From NCBI GenBank assembly GCA_002840895.1, contig PHCZ01000001.1, positions 414,278-478,277 on the forward strand: a stretch of 64,000 bases of DNA, in the 5' to 3' direction. Shown one piece after another: positions 43,837 through 52,937 of the stretch (within the stretch, counting starts at the first letter, position 1; the number at the start of each line of letters is the position of its first letter). This stretch comes from Bacteroidetes bacterium HGW-Bacteroidetes-8. Its GTDB lineage: Bacteria; Bacteroidota; Bacteroidia; Bacteroidales; UBA932. Position numbers and translations under genes: made by a program. The notes beneath the pieces are model-generated. The model was not told the origin of the DNA. It did no database searches and was given only the letters and a program-made list of their open reading frames with translations.

Positions 43837-46800
43837 TTAAAATAATCCAATCTTTAATCCTGCCGAAAATTCAGGACGGTTACGGGCGACAAACAGCAAT
43901 GCTCCGTAAGTTGAGCTGCTGTAGGGAGGATTATCGGGGTCAAATCCCGGAGTAAATTTGATGATTGGGCCTAAATTTCTTCCCTCAATCACTATTCTCA
44001 AATCTTTTAGATTGAGTTTCTGAAGTATGTGTTTAGGAACTATATACGATAGACTAATGCTCTGTATCCTAACCGAACTTGCATTATAAACATTTTGAGT
44101 TCCATAAGGCATTATTGCATCTAAAAGCTGAGTCTGGGCACTGTTAGTTATTTTTGTGCCGATATTATACATAGATGCTGTATTGGCATCTTCTGCACTC
44201 TTCCAGCTGTTTACCATCTTTTCCGGTAGGAATGTGTACATCTTTGTTGCTGTCATATATGATGAGAAGATGCTGGTAGGCGGGTAGTCTCCAATTACTT
44301 TATGACCGAATTTATAGTATAACCTTATGGAGAGATCAAAGTTCTTGTAAGCTATCCTGTTTGTAAGGGAGCCAAAGTGTTTAGGATCTTTTTGCCCGAC
44401 AAATTTGAACAACTTCATCATATCAAGCTTGTTAATGTCAGTAACATCTGTGATTTTTGTCTCAACTCCGTCATACATAAATTTAGGTAACCCGGCCTCG
44501 TCATACCCTGCCCACTCTATAGCTGCCAGATAACTTAGTGGCTGGTCCGGTTTTCTGTAGTAGAACGACATATTAGTGTAAGCCATTATATTATTAAGGA
44601 CTCTTGTGATTCCAACAGCAATATTTTTGTTTGTAGAGTACTGGAACATAGTTTGCCATTTAAAATCCTTTCTATTTATGATGTTAGCCTGTATGTCAAA
44701 TTCAATTCCGGTGTTTTTAAGCCCCCCTGCATTAAGTGTAGCTCTGTTATTTTGAAAACCATAGGTTCCGTTTACAGCCATCTGTACCAAACAATCTTTT
44801 GAGTCTTTGTGGTAAAAATTGATTGTACCACTGATGTTATTGGAAAGCAAACCATAATCGATACCAATATTGTAAGTTGAGGTTTTTTCCCAGGTAAGAT
44901 TTGGGTTTGGTGCAGATTGAATAGCTGAGTATGGCAATCTAGTCACCGGGTCAGTCCAAGGATAACCATATAGATATGGTGCTGCGCTTTTATCGATGTT
45001 ACCATTCCATCCGTAAGATGCCCTTAGCTTTAGATAATTCACCTCGTTTTTGAATTTTTTTGCAAACTCCTCCTGAGTTATCTGCCATCCAAACCCGACA
45101 GACCATTGTGGCAAGTTCGGTGAATCTGAAGAGCTTCCGAAAAGGTTTGTCTTATCCAGTCTTATACTACCGGTTAAATCATATTTTTTATTGTAAGAGT
45201 ATCCGAAATTCCCGAAATATGATACATATCTATCGTCTCTGCCGTTAATACTGAAGTAGTACTTGCCTGGAATCATAGGAATTGTTTGGTAATAGTTTGT
45301 CTGCCCGGATAATTTTGGATATACAGGGTCCTTGAAATTTATCCCTGAAGCATAAGTTAATGCCTGAGGATCGTACCCGTAATAGCCATATGGGTGTTCG
45401 TCATAATAATCTTTTTTCCAGTCTGTCCCGGCCATTACTTTTAAAGAGTGCTCCCCGAATTTTTTGTCATATGTTACCTGTCCCCGGTAATTATTTCCGG
45501 AACCCATTCTTTTGCGCTCGTAGAGCATCCCTCCGGGAGGAATCGGGTAGGTACCATCTGTCCTGGCATTATTGTTAACCTGATTTCTAACAACCCAACT
45601 CTGTTCGTTGTAATACTCTCTCAGATAGCGGTTAACATATTGATATTGATAAGATAACTCTACACTAAGTCCTGCAAAAGGCATTAGATTTAATTTTGCT
45701 GTCAGTCTCAGATCTGAGTTCTTCTCGGTGTTATCTCTGTTATCGGCCTCTCTTTTAAGATTCCAGTCCCAATCATATGGTAATCTGTATTTTGCTACAG
45801 AGTCTCTTCGTGCAGCGGTACTAAGCGCATAATATGAATCGTAAGTTGCTCTGGAATCCTGTGCTATCATAGGGAGATAATTTCCATTTTCGTCAAGAAT
45901 TTGAGTCATTTGGTTGATATAGTTCAACTCTTTGATATCCATTCCATTATTCTTGGATTCATTCAGGTTAAGGTTTGCACCGAAGGAGAGAGCCATCCAT
46001 TTTGCAGGCGCAAGTTGTTCGCTAACACTAATGATATAGTCGCTCTTCTCGTTCCCTTTATTGTATTTTTGATTTGAAGTTGCTGTAATTGACGTTCTAA
46101 AATTATGGGATTTGCTCCCAATCTGATATGCAATATTCGCCTTTACATTTGTCTCAAGTTTATTGAGGAATAGTTCGGCAAATTCATCTCTTACATCAAT
46201 TTTTTTCAACTTTTCAAGTTCTGTATTGGCTTGATCCATTGTAATTACACCTCTCATAGCACCTGCAATTGTTCTTATTACTGGAGATAGGTCATATTTG
46301 TCATAAATGGCCGCGTTTGTCTTAAATTGATCCAGATAGTTTGTCTCAAATGCCATCCATTTATATAGCTCTACTGCCTGCTCACTGCTTGCCCAAGGGA
46401 TTTTGTTCAGGTTTGGGGCTGCTTGTGCATAAAAATCTACAGCCACATCCACTTTTGGAGCTGTGCTTTGCCCCCTTTTGGTTGTTATTACAATAACGCC
46501 ATTGGCAGCCTGTGCACCCCAGATAGATGCAGCAGATGCATCTTTAAGAACTGTCACATTTTCAATGTCATCAGGGTTAATTGAAGACCACGGATTTGAG
46601 GCCGAACTTACAGGAAAGCCATCTATTACTATAAGAGGATTGCTGTCACCAAATGTACTGGCACCTCGGATAATTATACTTCTGCTGGCCTGGTCAGTCG
46701 GATATTGATCCTCCACATAGTTTGGCTCAAAATAGAGTCCCGGTACCAACCCTTCTAGTTTATCCTTTAGACTGAAGGTCCTGTTCCTTTCAAGCTCTTT

Positions 46801-47490
46801 TGAATCCACTTGTGTAAAGGCACCTGTGACTCTCTCTCTTGGTAGAGTCTGGTAACCTGTAACAACTGCTTCAGAGATAACAAGCTCGTCTTCTACCATC
46901 ACGATTTCATAATAGGTCTTCTCGTCGGGGTAAAGGATTTGAGTATTCATCCCAATCATCGAGAAACTGACAGATGTCCCTCTGCCTCTGGGAATATCTA
47001 TCTCAAATTTCCCCTCATCATCTGTATATGTTCCTCTCTTTGTGCCGACAACAATGACAGAGACTCCCACTATGGGGGTCTTAGACTTATCGACAACCAA
47101 ACCACTGATTTTGATTAATTGTGATTGAGTAGAGCTTTTCTCCTGAATGACTATCTGTTTCTCATTGAAGGAATAGGTGAGATTCGACTTTGCGAAAACA
47201 GTGTTCAGAATTGAACTCAAGGTTTGATCTTTTGCCTCGATAGTAACATTCGGGAACGATTCTACCTGAGACTTTTTGTAGAAAAATTTAAACATAGTAA
47301 CTTTTTCAACCTCTTCAAAAAAAGTGGTAATTGACGCATTTTTGAGAGTGATTGATATCTTCTCCTGCTGGTAGGCAGCAGTTAATGGCGGAGGTGCAAG
47401 GATGAAAAAAACTACCGGTAACAATAGAAAATGCTTCAAAGAACGCCACCCGTGAAAGCACTTTTTTCTCTTTTGTAAAAAAGTTTTCAT
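43837..47490 (-). CDS. SusC/RagA family TonB-linked outer membrane protein with STN domain (cassette B)
   Basis: 1217 aa; ITLKNASITTFFEEVEKVTMFKFFYKKSQVES; VTVLKDASAASIWGAQAANGVIVI. Confidence 0.96.
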   Translation of the reverse strand: MKTFLQKRKKCFHGWRSLKHFLLLPVVFFILAPPPLTAAYQQEKISITLKNASITTFFEEVEKVTMFKFFYKKSQVESFPNVTIEAKDQTLSSILNTVFAKSNLTYSFNEKQIVIQEKSSTQSQLIKISGLVVDKSKTPIVGVSVIVVGTKRGTYTDDEGKFEIDIPRGRGTSVSFSMIGMNTQILYPDEKTYYEIVMVEDELVISEAVVTGYQTLPRERVTGAFTQVDSKELERNRTFSLKDKLEGLVPGLYFEPNYVEDQYPTDQASRSIIIRGASTFGDSNPLIVIDGFPVSSASNPWSSINPDDIENVTVLKDASAASIWGAQAANGVIVITTKRGQSTAPKVDVAVDFYAQAAPNLNKIPWASSEQAVELYKWMAFETNYLDQFKTNAAIYDKYDLSPVIRTIAGAMRGVITMDQANTELEKLKKIDVRDEFAELFLNKLETNVKANIAYQIGSKSHNFRTSITATSNQKYNKGNEKSDYIISVSEQLAPAKWMALSFGANLNLNESKNNGMDIKELNYINQMTQILDENGNYLPMIAQDSRATYDSYYALSTAARRDSVAKYRLPYDWDWNLKREADNRDNTEKNSDLRLTAKLNLMPFAGLSVELSYQYQYVNRYLREYYNEQSWVVRNQVNNNARTDGTYPIPPGGMLYERKRMGSGNNYRGQVTYDKKFGEHSLKVMAGTDWKKDYYDEHPYGYYGYDPQALTYASGINFKDPVYPKLSGQTNYYQTIPMIPGKYYFSINGRDDRYVSYFGNFGYSYNKKYDLTGSIRLDKTNLFGSSSDSPNLPQWSVGFGWQITQEEFAKKFKNEVNYLKLRASYGWNGNIDKSAAPYLYGYPWTDPVTRLPYSAIQSAPNPNLTWEKTSTYNIGIDYGLLSNNISGTINFYHKDSKDCLVQMAVNGTYGFQNNRATLNAGGLKNTGIEFDIQANIINRKDFKWQTMFQYSTNKNIAVGITRVLNNIMAYTNMSFYYRKPDQPLSYLAAIEWAGYDEAGLPKFMYDGVETKITDVTDINKLDMMKLFKFVGQKDPKHFGSLTNRIAYKNFDLSIRLYYKFGHKVIGDYPPTSIFSSYMTATKMYTFLPEKMVNSWKSAEDANTASMYNIGTKITNSAQTQLLDAIMPYGTQNVYNASSVRIQSISLSYIVPKHILQKLNLKDLRIVIEGRNLGPIIKFTPGFDPDNPPYSSSTYGALLFVARNRPEFSAGLKIGLF

Positions 47491-47496
47491 AGTTTT

Positions 47497-47577
47497 GCAA
47501 ATTACTGGTTAATACTTGGAATTGATCAGCTTTGCGGGAGGGATAAAGTATACCACGCCTTAAATCTCCCGCATTTT
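47497..47577 (+). ncRNA. Candidate cis-antisense sRNA opposite the susC 5' leader (cassette B)
   Basis: TAGTTTTG (47490-47497); conserved hairpin GCGGGAG (47534-47540)/CTCCCGC (47566-47572) followed by ATTTTTTATTT on the plus strand. Confidence 0.4.
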
Positions 47578-48801
47578 TTATTTATAGTCCACTATAATTA
47601 GTTTTCCCTTTTCTATCCTGTATCTCACTTTGGCACTTAGTGCAATAGTTTTCACTGCAGCTTCAATATTCTCCCTATCAAATTTTCCGTAAAATCTCTC
47701 ATTGGGGGAGACTGAAGATCTGTTAACTATCTCTACTCCATACCAGGTAGAGAGGCTAGAGAGCATATCGTTGAAAGATATCTCCCGAAGAGCAAGAATG
47801 CCATCTTTCCATTGAGTCATTGCTTTGGAGTCTACAATTTTAACGATCCCTTCGCGAATTTCTCTGTTGAACGAGAACATCTCATCCGGAGCGATTATTC
47901 TGCTAATCCCGTGGGTGTGTACTTTAACCGACCCCTCTATTAGAATAACAGAAGATTTAGCTGCACTCTTTTTTGCCTCTACATCAAATGATGTTCCCAA
48001 TACCTCAACTTTCATATCCTCTGTAGATACAATAAAGGGAACCTTTGATTTCGAAACATCAAAATAGGCTCTTCCATCCAGAGTTACCTCTCTTGAGGCT
48101 GAACCAAAACATATCGGATACCTCAAATATGAACCAGAATGCAGATACACCTTTGTGCCGTCAGACAAAACCACGACAAATCTTTCACCGGGAGGAATAG
48201 TAACTGCGTTGTATCTAAGGGTATCGGAGCTATCTGAAATGCTCTTCACCCTGTTAAGGTAATTTATCTCTCTGATCTCTTGCAGCAACCCATCTTCCCC
48301 GCTATTAAGATCACTCAATAAAGATTTGTTTGACTTTGAACTCAATGGATTTATAACACTTCCATCAGATAACTCAATCTTAATTGAGTCCGAGTTGTAT
48401 TTAAGCTCAGAAAATGCAAGCTTGTTGTAATCATCAGCAGTTCCAGCCATCCACAACACCATATATATGCCGGCCATAATTAGTAGTGTTGCAGCAGAAG
48501 AGCCCCAGTATAGAACTCTTCTTCTGAATCTCTCTCTTCTTTTACTGCTTTCTACATAATTCAGGAATGAGATCAACGATTGATCACTCCTCTGCGTCGA
48601 GGCTGGGGTGCTATTTAAAGTATGCCATAATTGCTTATACTCTTCGAAATATCTCTCATTTTGAGAATCTTTTATCCATAATGCAAACTGTTCAACTTCA
48701 CTTGAAACTGCTTTTCCCGATAGGATTTTCGATAAAAGATTATCTGATGGATTTATTGACTCTTTATACATCTTATTAAACATATATTTGGTAAGACGCA
48801 A
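47578..48801 (-). CDS. FecR-family anti-sigma factor (cassette B)
   Basis: VTIPPGERFVVVLSDGTKVYLHSGSYLRYPICF; paralogous to 39172-40353. Confidence 0.94.
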   Translation of the reverse strand: MRLTKYMFNKMYKESINPSDNLLSKILSGKAVSSEVEQFALWIKDSQNERYFEEYKQLWHTLNSTPASTQRSDQSLISFLNYVESSKRRERFRRRVLYWGSSAATLLIMAGIYMVLWMAGTADDYNKLAFSELKYNSDSIKIELSDGSVINPLSSKSNKSLLSDLNSGEDGLLQEIREINYLNRVKSISDSSDTLRYNAVTIPPGERFVVVLSDGTKVYLHSGSYLRYPICFGSASREVTLDGRAYFDVSKSKVPFIVSTEDMKVEVLGTSFDVEAKKSAAKSSVILIEGSVKVHTHGISRIIAPDEMFSFNREIREGIVKIVDSKAMTQWKDGILALREISFNDMLSSLSTWYGVEIVNRSSVSPNERFYGKFDRENIEAAVKTIALSAKVRYRIEKGKLIIVDYK

Positions 48802-48817
48802 AAAGATGTTTCAACCA

Positions 48818-49402
48818 CTAAAAGAGAATCAGATATTTTAAACGTTCCCTCAATTTTTTCAGGGCTATTGCCATTTGATTCTCTACTGTATTGACAGATA
48901 TCTCCAGTGAAGAGGCAACCTCGATGTAGCTTTGTCCTCCGACTTTACACTTGATAAATATCTCTCTGCATCGCACAGGTAAAGAGTTAATAGATTCAAT
49001 TATCTCCTTTCTGGTTTCTGAGTCAGTTAATCTCAACTCGGCATCAGGACTCTGAATCACTCTTGAAAAATATAGATCTGCAAGACCTCTCTCCTCGTAT
49101 TTATCAAGAACTTTGTTTTTCCGTATAATCGAAATGGAGTTGTTGTAGACAGATCTATAGAGGTAAGATCTCAACGAATCTCTAATCTCAAGTCTCTCAC
49201 GGATATCCCAAATATGACAAAAAGTAGATTGAACACACTCACCTGCATCGTTTTCGTCATTAAGTATTCTTAATGCATAGGAGTAGAGATTATCATAATG
49301 ATTATTAAAGATATATACAAACGCATCGTGGGCTCCGTTTTTTAGTGCCTCTTTCAATGCATCACTATTAGAATAAACACTATGTGTACTCTCTTTTTTC
49401 AC
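48818..49402 (-). CDS. RNA polymerase ECF sigma-70 factor (cassette B)
   Basis: FVYIFNNHYDNLYSYALRIL, SLPVRCREIFIKCKVGGQSYIEVASSLEISVNTVENQM; same length (194 aa) as its paralog. Confidence 0.94.
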   Translation of the reverse strand: MKKESTHSVYSNSDALKEALKNGAHDAFVYIFNNHYDNLYSYALRILNDENDAGECVQSTFCHIWDIRERLEIRDSLRSYLYRSVYNNSISIIRKNKVLDKYEERGLADLYFSRVIQSPDAELRLTDSETRKEIIESINSLPVRCREIFIKCKVGGQSYIEVASSLEISVNTVENQMAIALKKLRERLKYLILF

Positions 49403-49447
49403 CTAAAAAATAACAATATGAAATCACAGAAGAGTTAATATAACTAT

Positions 49448-49455
49448 CAAAAATA
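49448..49455 (-). promoter_or_regulatory. Putative -7 box (TATTTTTG) for the cassette B sigma factor
   Basis: TAnnTTTG on the minus strand upstream of 49402. Confidence 0.4.
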
Positions 49456-49523
49456 GGCAATATTTTTTACTATCCAGCAACGTTTAGAATATAGCCTACT
49501 GCAAAACCCGGAGGTTGCACGAT

Positions 49524-49555
49524 AAAAAAAGCTGCCAAATTTATTTGACAGCTCT
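49524..49555 (-). terminator. Terminator of the DUF3276 gene
   Basis: AGCTGTCAAATAAATTTGGCAGCTTTTTTTATC on the minus strand. Confidence 0.75.
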
Positions 49556-49574
49556 CTATTATAAAATATTATCT

Positions 49575-49925
49575 CTATAGCTCTTCGAAATTGACATCAG
49601 AGAAAGAGGGTGTTGCAACCTCCTTTTCAACTTTTTCTGAGGTTGCAGGAATTCTCTCACGGATATACTGAATAATCTCCTCTAACCCTTGTGAAAATTT
49701 TTCAAAATCCTCTTTATACAGGAAAATTTTGTGTTTGTCGTAAACAAATCTACCGTCTTTGTCTACTCTCCGTTTACTTTCGGTGATAGTGAGGTAGTAA
49801 TCGTTGTTTTTAGTTGCTTTAACATCAAAGAAATAGGTCCTCTTTCCTGCTCTAACCGGTTTTGAATAAACATCATCTCCATTGCGCTCATGCATATCTG
49901 CATTGTCAAAATCCTCGAAGTACAT
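49575..49925 (-). CDS. DUF3276 / PUR-alpha-like nucleic-acid binding protein
   Basis: VYSKPVRAGKRTYFFDVKATKNNDYYLTITESKRRVDKDG. Confidence 0.9.
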   Translation of the reverse strand: MYFEDFDNADMHERNGDDVYSKPVRAGKRTYFFDVKATKNNDYYLTITESKRRVDKDGRFVYDKHKIFLYKEDFEKFSQGLEEIIQYIRERIPATSEKVEKEVATPSFSDVNFEEL

Positions 49926-49950
49926 TTTCGTTGTTTTTAAGTTTGTCTCA

Positions 49951-49958
49951 CAAAGATA
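49951..49958 (-). promoter_or_regulatory. Putative -7 box (TATCTTTG) for DUF3276
   Basis: CAAAGATA on the plus strand. Confidence 0.5.
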
Positions 49959-49983
49959 AAATTATTTTTTATGCACAAAAATC

Positions 49984-49991
49984 TATCTTTG
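49984..49991 (+). promoter_or_regulatory. Putative -7 box (TATCTTTG) for nusB
   Basis: TAnnTTTG match 26 nt upstream of the ATG at 50018. Confidence 0.5.
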
Positions 49992-50017
49992 TAAAATATT
50001 TGATAATTATTGTTTTT

Positions 50018-50965
50018 ATGATCAGCAGAAGATTGATTCGCATTAAGGTTTTTAAAGTTCTTTTCAGTCGTATAAATTCGGGGTCAGACTCTTTTCTGGC
50101 AGCAGAAAAGGAGCTAATTCTAAGTTGTGACAAGTCACTTGAACTCTATTACTTTTTACTATCCTTACCTTCTGCACTTAAAAATGTTGCAGAGCAAAAG
50201 ATAGATGCTGGGTTAAAGAAATTTCATCCCACTCCTCAGGAGATTGACCCAAATAGGAAATTTATCAATAACAGACTTATTACTTTGTTGGAGGATGATG
50301 TAGATATCACAGGTTTTTGTAGTAAAAGAGCTCTCTCCTGGAGAGAGTACGACTCTTTTGTGAAGAAAATTTATGCATCAGTAGTCTCCAAAGAGTACTT
50401 CTCTAACTATATGGAGTCGTCTGAGAGCTCTTTTGAGGAGGATATGAAACTTATTACATCAATATTTGAAGAGGAGCTGGAGGAGTCAGATGAGCTTTAC
50501 ACTTTGTTGGAAGATGCGAACCTCTACTGGACAGATGATTTAGCCTTTATAATTAATATAATAACAAAGAGACTCCACTCATTAAAAGAGAATAGCTCTA
50601 TAGAACACCCCTCTCTCTTTTTAAAGTCAGAGGATAAGGACTATGCAATTCGGCTTCTAAATGTCTCAATGATTAGATACGCAGAATATACAGGGCTTAT
50701 GTCCAAGTATGTGCTCAATTGGGAGACAGACAGGCTGGCTGCTACAGATCTTGCGCTTATTGTAATGGGTATTGCTGAGGCAGTCACTTTCCCAAATATC
50801 CCTATAAAAGTTACTATAAACGAATATGTGGAGCTATCTAAATTTTATAGCACTCCTAACAGCAAGGTATTTGTAAACGGAATGCTGGATAAAATTCTGC
50901 TCGCTCTAAAGGATGAGGGTCAGATAGAAAAAAGTGGAAGAGGTTTGGTAGGGTCGTCAGAATAG
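50018..50965 (+). CDS. nusB: Transcription antitermination factor NusB (track start at 49862 is too early)
   Basis: MISRRLIRIKVFKVLFSRINSG, C-terminal AATDLALIVMGIAEAVTFPNIPIKVTINEYVELSKFYSTPNSKVFVNGMLDKI. Confidence 0.92.
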   Translation: MISRRLIRIKVFKVLFSRINSGSDSFLAAEKELILSCDKSLELYYFLLSLPSALKNVAEQKIDAGLKKFHPTPQEIDPNRKFINNRLITLLEDDVDITGFCSKRALSWREYDSFVKKIYASVVSKEYFSNYMESSESSFEEDMKLITSIFEEELEESDELYTLLEDANLYWTDDLAFIINIITKRLHSLKENSSIEHPSLFLKSEDKDYAIRLLNVSMIRYAEYTGLMSKYVLNWETDRLAATDLALIVMGIAEAVTFPNIPIKVTINEYVELSKFYSTPNSKVFVNGMLDKILLALKDEGQIEKSGRGLVGSSE

Positions 50966-51002
50966 TTAAATTTGCATAATCTTATTTAAAAAAATATACA
51001 GT

Positions 51003-51320
51003 ATGAATTTTTTTGTAATTCTTCAACAAACAGCAGAAGCAGGTTCAGGAAACTGGAGCTTTCTGGTTATGATGGGTCTTATCTTTGTTGTAATGTACTT
51101 CTTTATGATCCGTCCTCAGCAGAAAAAGCAGAAAGAGCTTGCCAAATTCAGGAGCAGTCTTGAAAAAGGAGATAAAGTGGTGACTCTTGGTGGAATATAT
51201 GGTGTCGTAGTAGAGGTAAAGGAGCAATATGTCCTTGTGGAGGTTGATTCAAATGTTAAGCTAAGAATCGATAAATCGGCTATTGTAAAGGATATCAGCG
51301 ATATTACAGCCGGTAAATAG
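51003..51320 (+). CDS. yajC: Preprotein translocase subunit YajC
   Basis: YFFMIRPQQKKQKELAKFRSSLEKGDKVVTLGGIYG. Confidence 0.97.
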   Translation: MNFFVILQQTAEAGSGNWSFLVMMGLIFVVMYFFMIRPQQKKQKELAKFRSSLEKGDKVVTLGGIYGVVVEVKEQYVLVEVDSNVKLRIDKSAIVKDISDITAGK

Positions 51321-51333
51321 TTTCCCTAAAGCT

Positions 51334-52326
51334 ATGTTAAAGCTTAACAGCTCCATAATCAGTTACGAAAGAGGCAGACGACTTTTACAACTCTTGTTCT
51401 GTCTCTTTCTTGCTTTTGTTATATGGAGTGTACATAACCTCTCAGACGACTATAGCCATCTCTTTCAATATACTGTAGTTGCAAAATCCTCAATGAGCGG
51501 TAAATTGGAAGATTCTCAATCCATCAATAAACTTACTCTAAGGGCGAGAGCGTCCGGATTCTACATTCTGAAACACAGGTACAACAGAGTTGATGCCTCG
51601 TTGGTACTCTCTCCGGATAATAAGCTTTTCAAAAAGATAGCGGGCAAAAAAGATAGCTACTATCTTCTCACTTCAGATATAAGAGCTCACATCTCCGAAG
51701 CAACAGCAGACAAGCTTCAGGTGGAGTATCTCAGCACAGACACTCTATTTTTTCGCTTTCCCGGAGTAGTTTCCAAGGAGGTTCCTGTTGCTTTTAAATC
51801 CAGAATCTCTTTTAGGGACCAATATATGCAAAAAGGAGAGTTAAAATTAGAACCTTTGAGAGTTACAATGTATGGAGAGCAATCTCAACTTGACAAAATA
51901 GATTCTGCATTCACTCAATTAATTGTAATGAAAAATGTTAGCACTTCGATAAGCGGAGTGGCAACCTTTACTTCTGTCTCAGGTGTTACCATCTCTCCAA
52001 AAGAGCTGCTCTACTCTATGAATGTTGAGAGGTATGTAGAGAAAGAGATTCTTTTGCCGGTAAGAATGATTAACCTGCCGGAGGGTTTCGTCTGCCGGCT
52101 TACTCCATCGGAAATACGTATTACCTACAGGTTCCCACTCAGCGACAGAGAATCACTCTCCTTGCTCTCAACATCGCTATATATAAATTACAAAAGTATA
52201 GAGGGGGTATCAGACACTGTTGTGACTCCGGTTCTAGAGAATTTACCCGCGGAAATTTTAGATTATACGTTATACCCCGGGTATGTAGATTGCAAAGTCT
52301 ATCCAAACACACGAGTTAATAATTAA
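51334..52326 (+). CDS. YbbR-like domain protein
   Basis: N-terminal TM; PVAFKSRISFRDQYMQKGELKLEPLRVTMYGEQSQLDKID repeats. Confidence 0.75.
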   Translation: MLKLNSSIISYERGRRLLQLLFCLFLAFVIWSVHNLSDDYSHLFQYTVVAKSSMSGKLEDSQSINKLTLRARASGFYILKHRYNRVDASLVLSPDNKLFKKIAGKKDSYYLLTSDIRAHISEATADKLQVEYLSTDTLFFRFPGVVSKEVPVAFKSRISFRDQYMQKGELKLEPLRVTMYGEQSQLDKIDSAFTQLIVMKNVSTSISGVATFTSVSGVTISPKELLYSMNVERYVEKEILLPVRMINLPEGFVCRLTPSEIRITYRFPLSDRESLSLLSTSLYINYKSIEGVSDTVVTPVLENLPAEILDYTLYPGYVDCKVYPNTRVNN

Positions 52327-52337
52327 AATTCTAAAAA

Positions 52338-52934
52338 ATGGTCTGTCTGGTTTGCACGGGAGGGATTGGCAGCGGGAAATCTTATGTACTAAGAGTTATT
52401 TCCCGGCTTGGCATACCTTCATATATTGCAGATAATAGGGCAAAAGAGCTTTACTATACAGATAAAGAGCTGCTTGGTAATCTTATCGAGCTTCTTGGAG
52501 ATGATATTGCTCCTGGTGGAGTTATAAGAAGAGATATTATGGCAGCAAAAATCTTCCCCAATCCGGAACTTTTAAAGAGGGTCAATGAGATTGTTCATCC
52601 AAGAGTATTAGCAGATTTTGAAGCCTGGAAGATGGCCCGAAGGGAAGATGGCTCAGATATTGTAGTATTTGAGAGTGCAATTTTTTTTGAGTCACCTGTA
52701 TTTCATCATATTGCAGATAAAGTAATGGTTGTTACAGCCCCTCAGGAGCTTAGAATTAAAAGAGTTATAAAGAGAGACGGAGTCTCTCGCGAGTTGGTTA
52801 AAGAGAGGATGGATAGACAGTGCTCCGATATAGAGAGACTACAGAGGGCAGACTTTGTTGTCTATACTGATGGGAAAAGAGCAGTTTTACCTCAGATTTT
52901 ACAAGTTTTAAATCAGATGAAAATTAAAAGATAA
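52338..52934 (+). CDS. coaE: Dephospho-CoA kinase
   Basis: CTGGIGSGKSYVLRVISRLGIPSYIAD; VNEIVHPRV; FESAIFFES. Confidence 0.95.
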   Translation: MVCLVCTGGIGSGKSYVLRVISRLGIPSYIADNRAKELYYTDKELLGNLIELLGDDIAPGGVIRRDIMAAKIFPNPELLKRVNEIVHPRVLADFEAWKMARREDGSDIVVFESAIFFESPVFHHIADKVMVVTAPQELRIKRVIKRDGVSRELVKERMDRQCSDIERLQRADFVVYTDGKRAVLPQILQVLNQMKIKR

Positions 52935-52937
52935 CGT

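Noticed and set aside
33921-49402. Classifying the two SusCD cassettes as polysaccharide utilization loci
   Set aside because: No CAZyme, sulfatase or carbohydrate transporter is encoded nearby; SusC/D alone does not establish glycan specificity.
49862-50017. N-terminal extension of nusB
   Set aside because: It crosses the divergent promoter region and part of the DUF3276 gene; MISRRLIRIKVFKVL is the typical NusB start.
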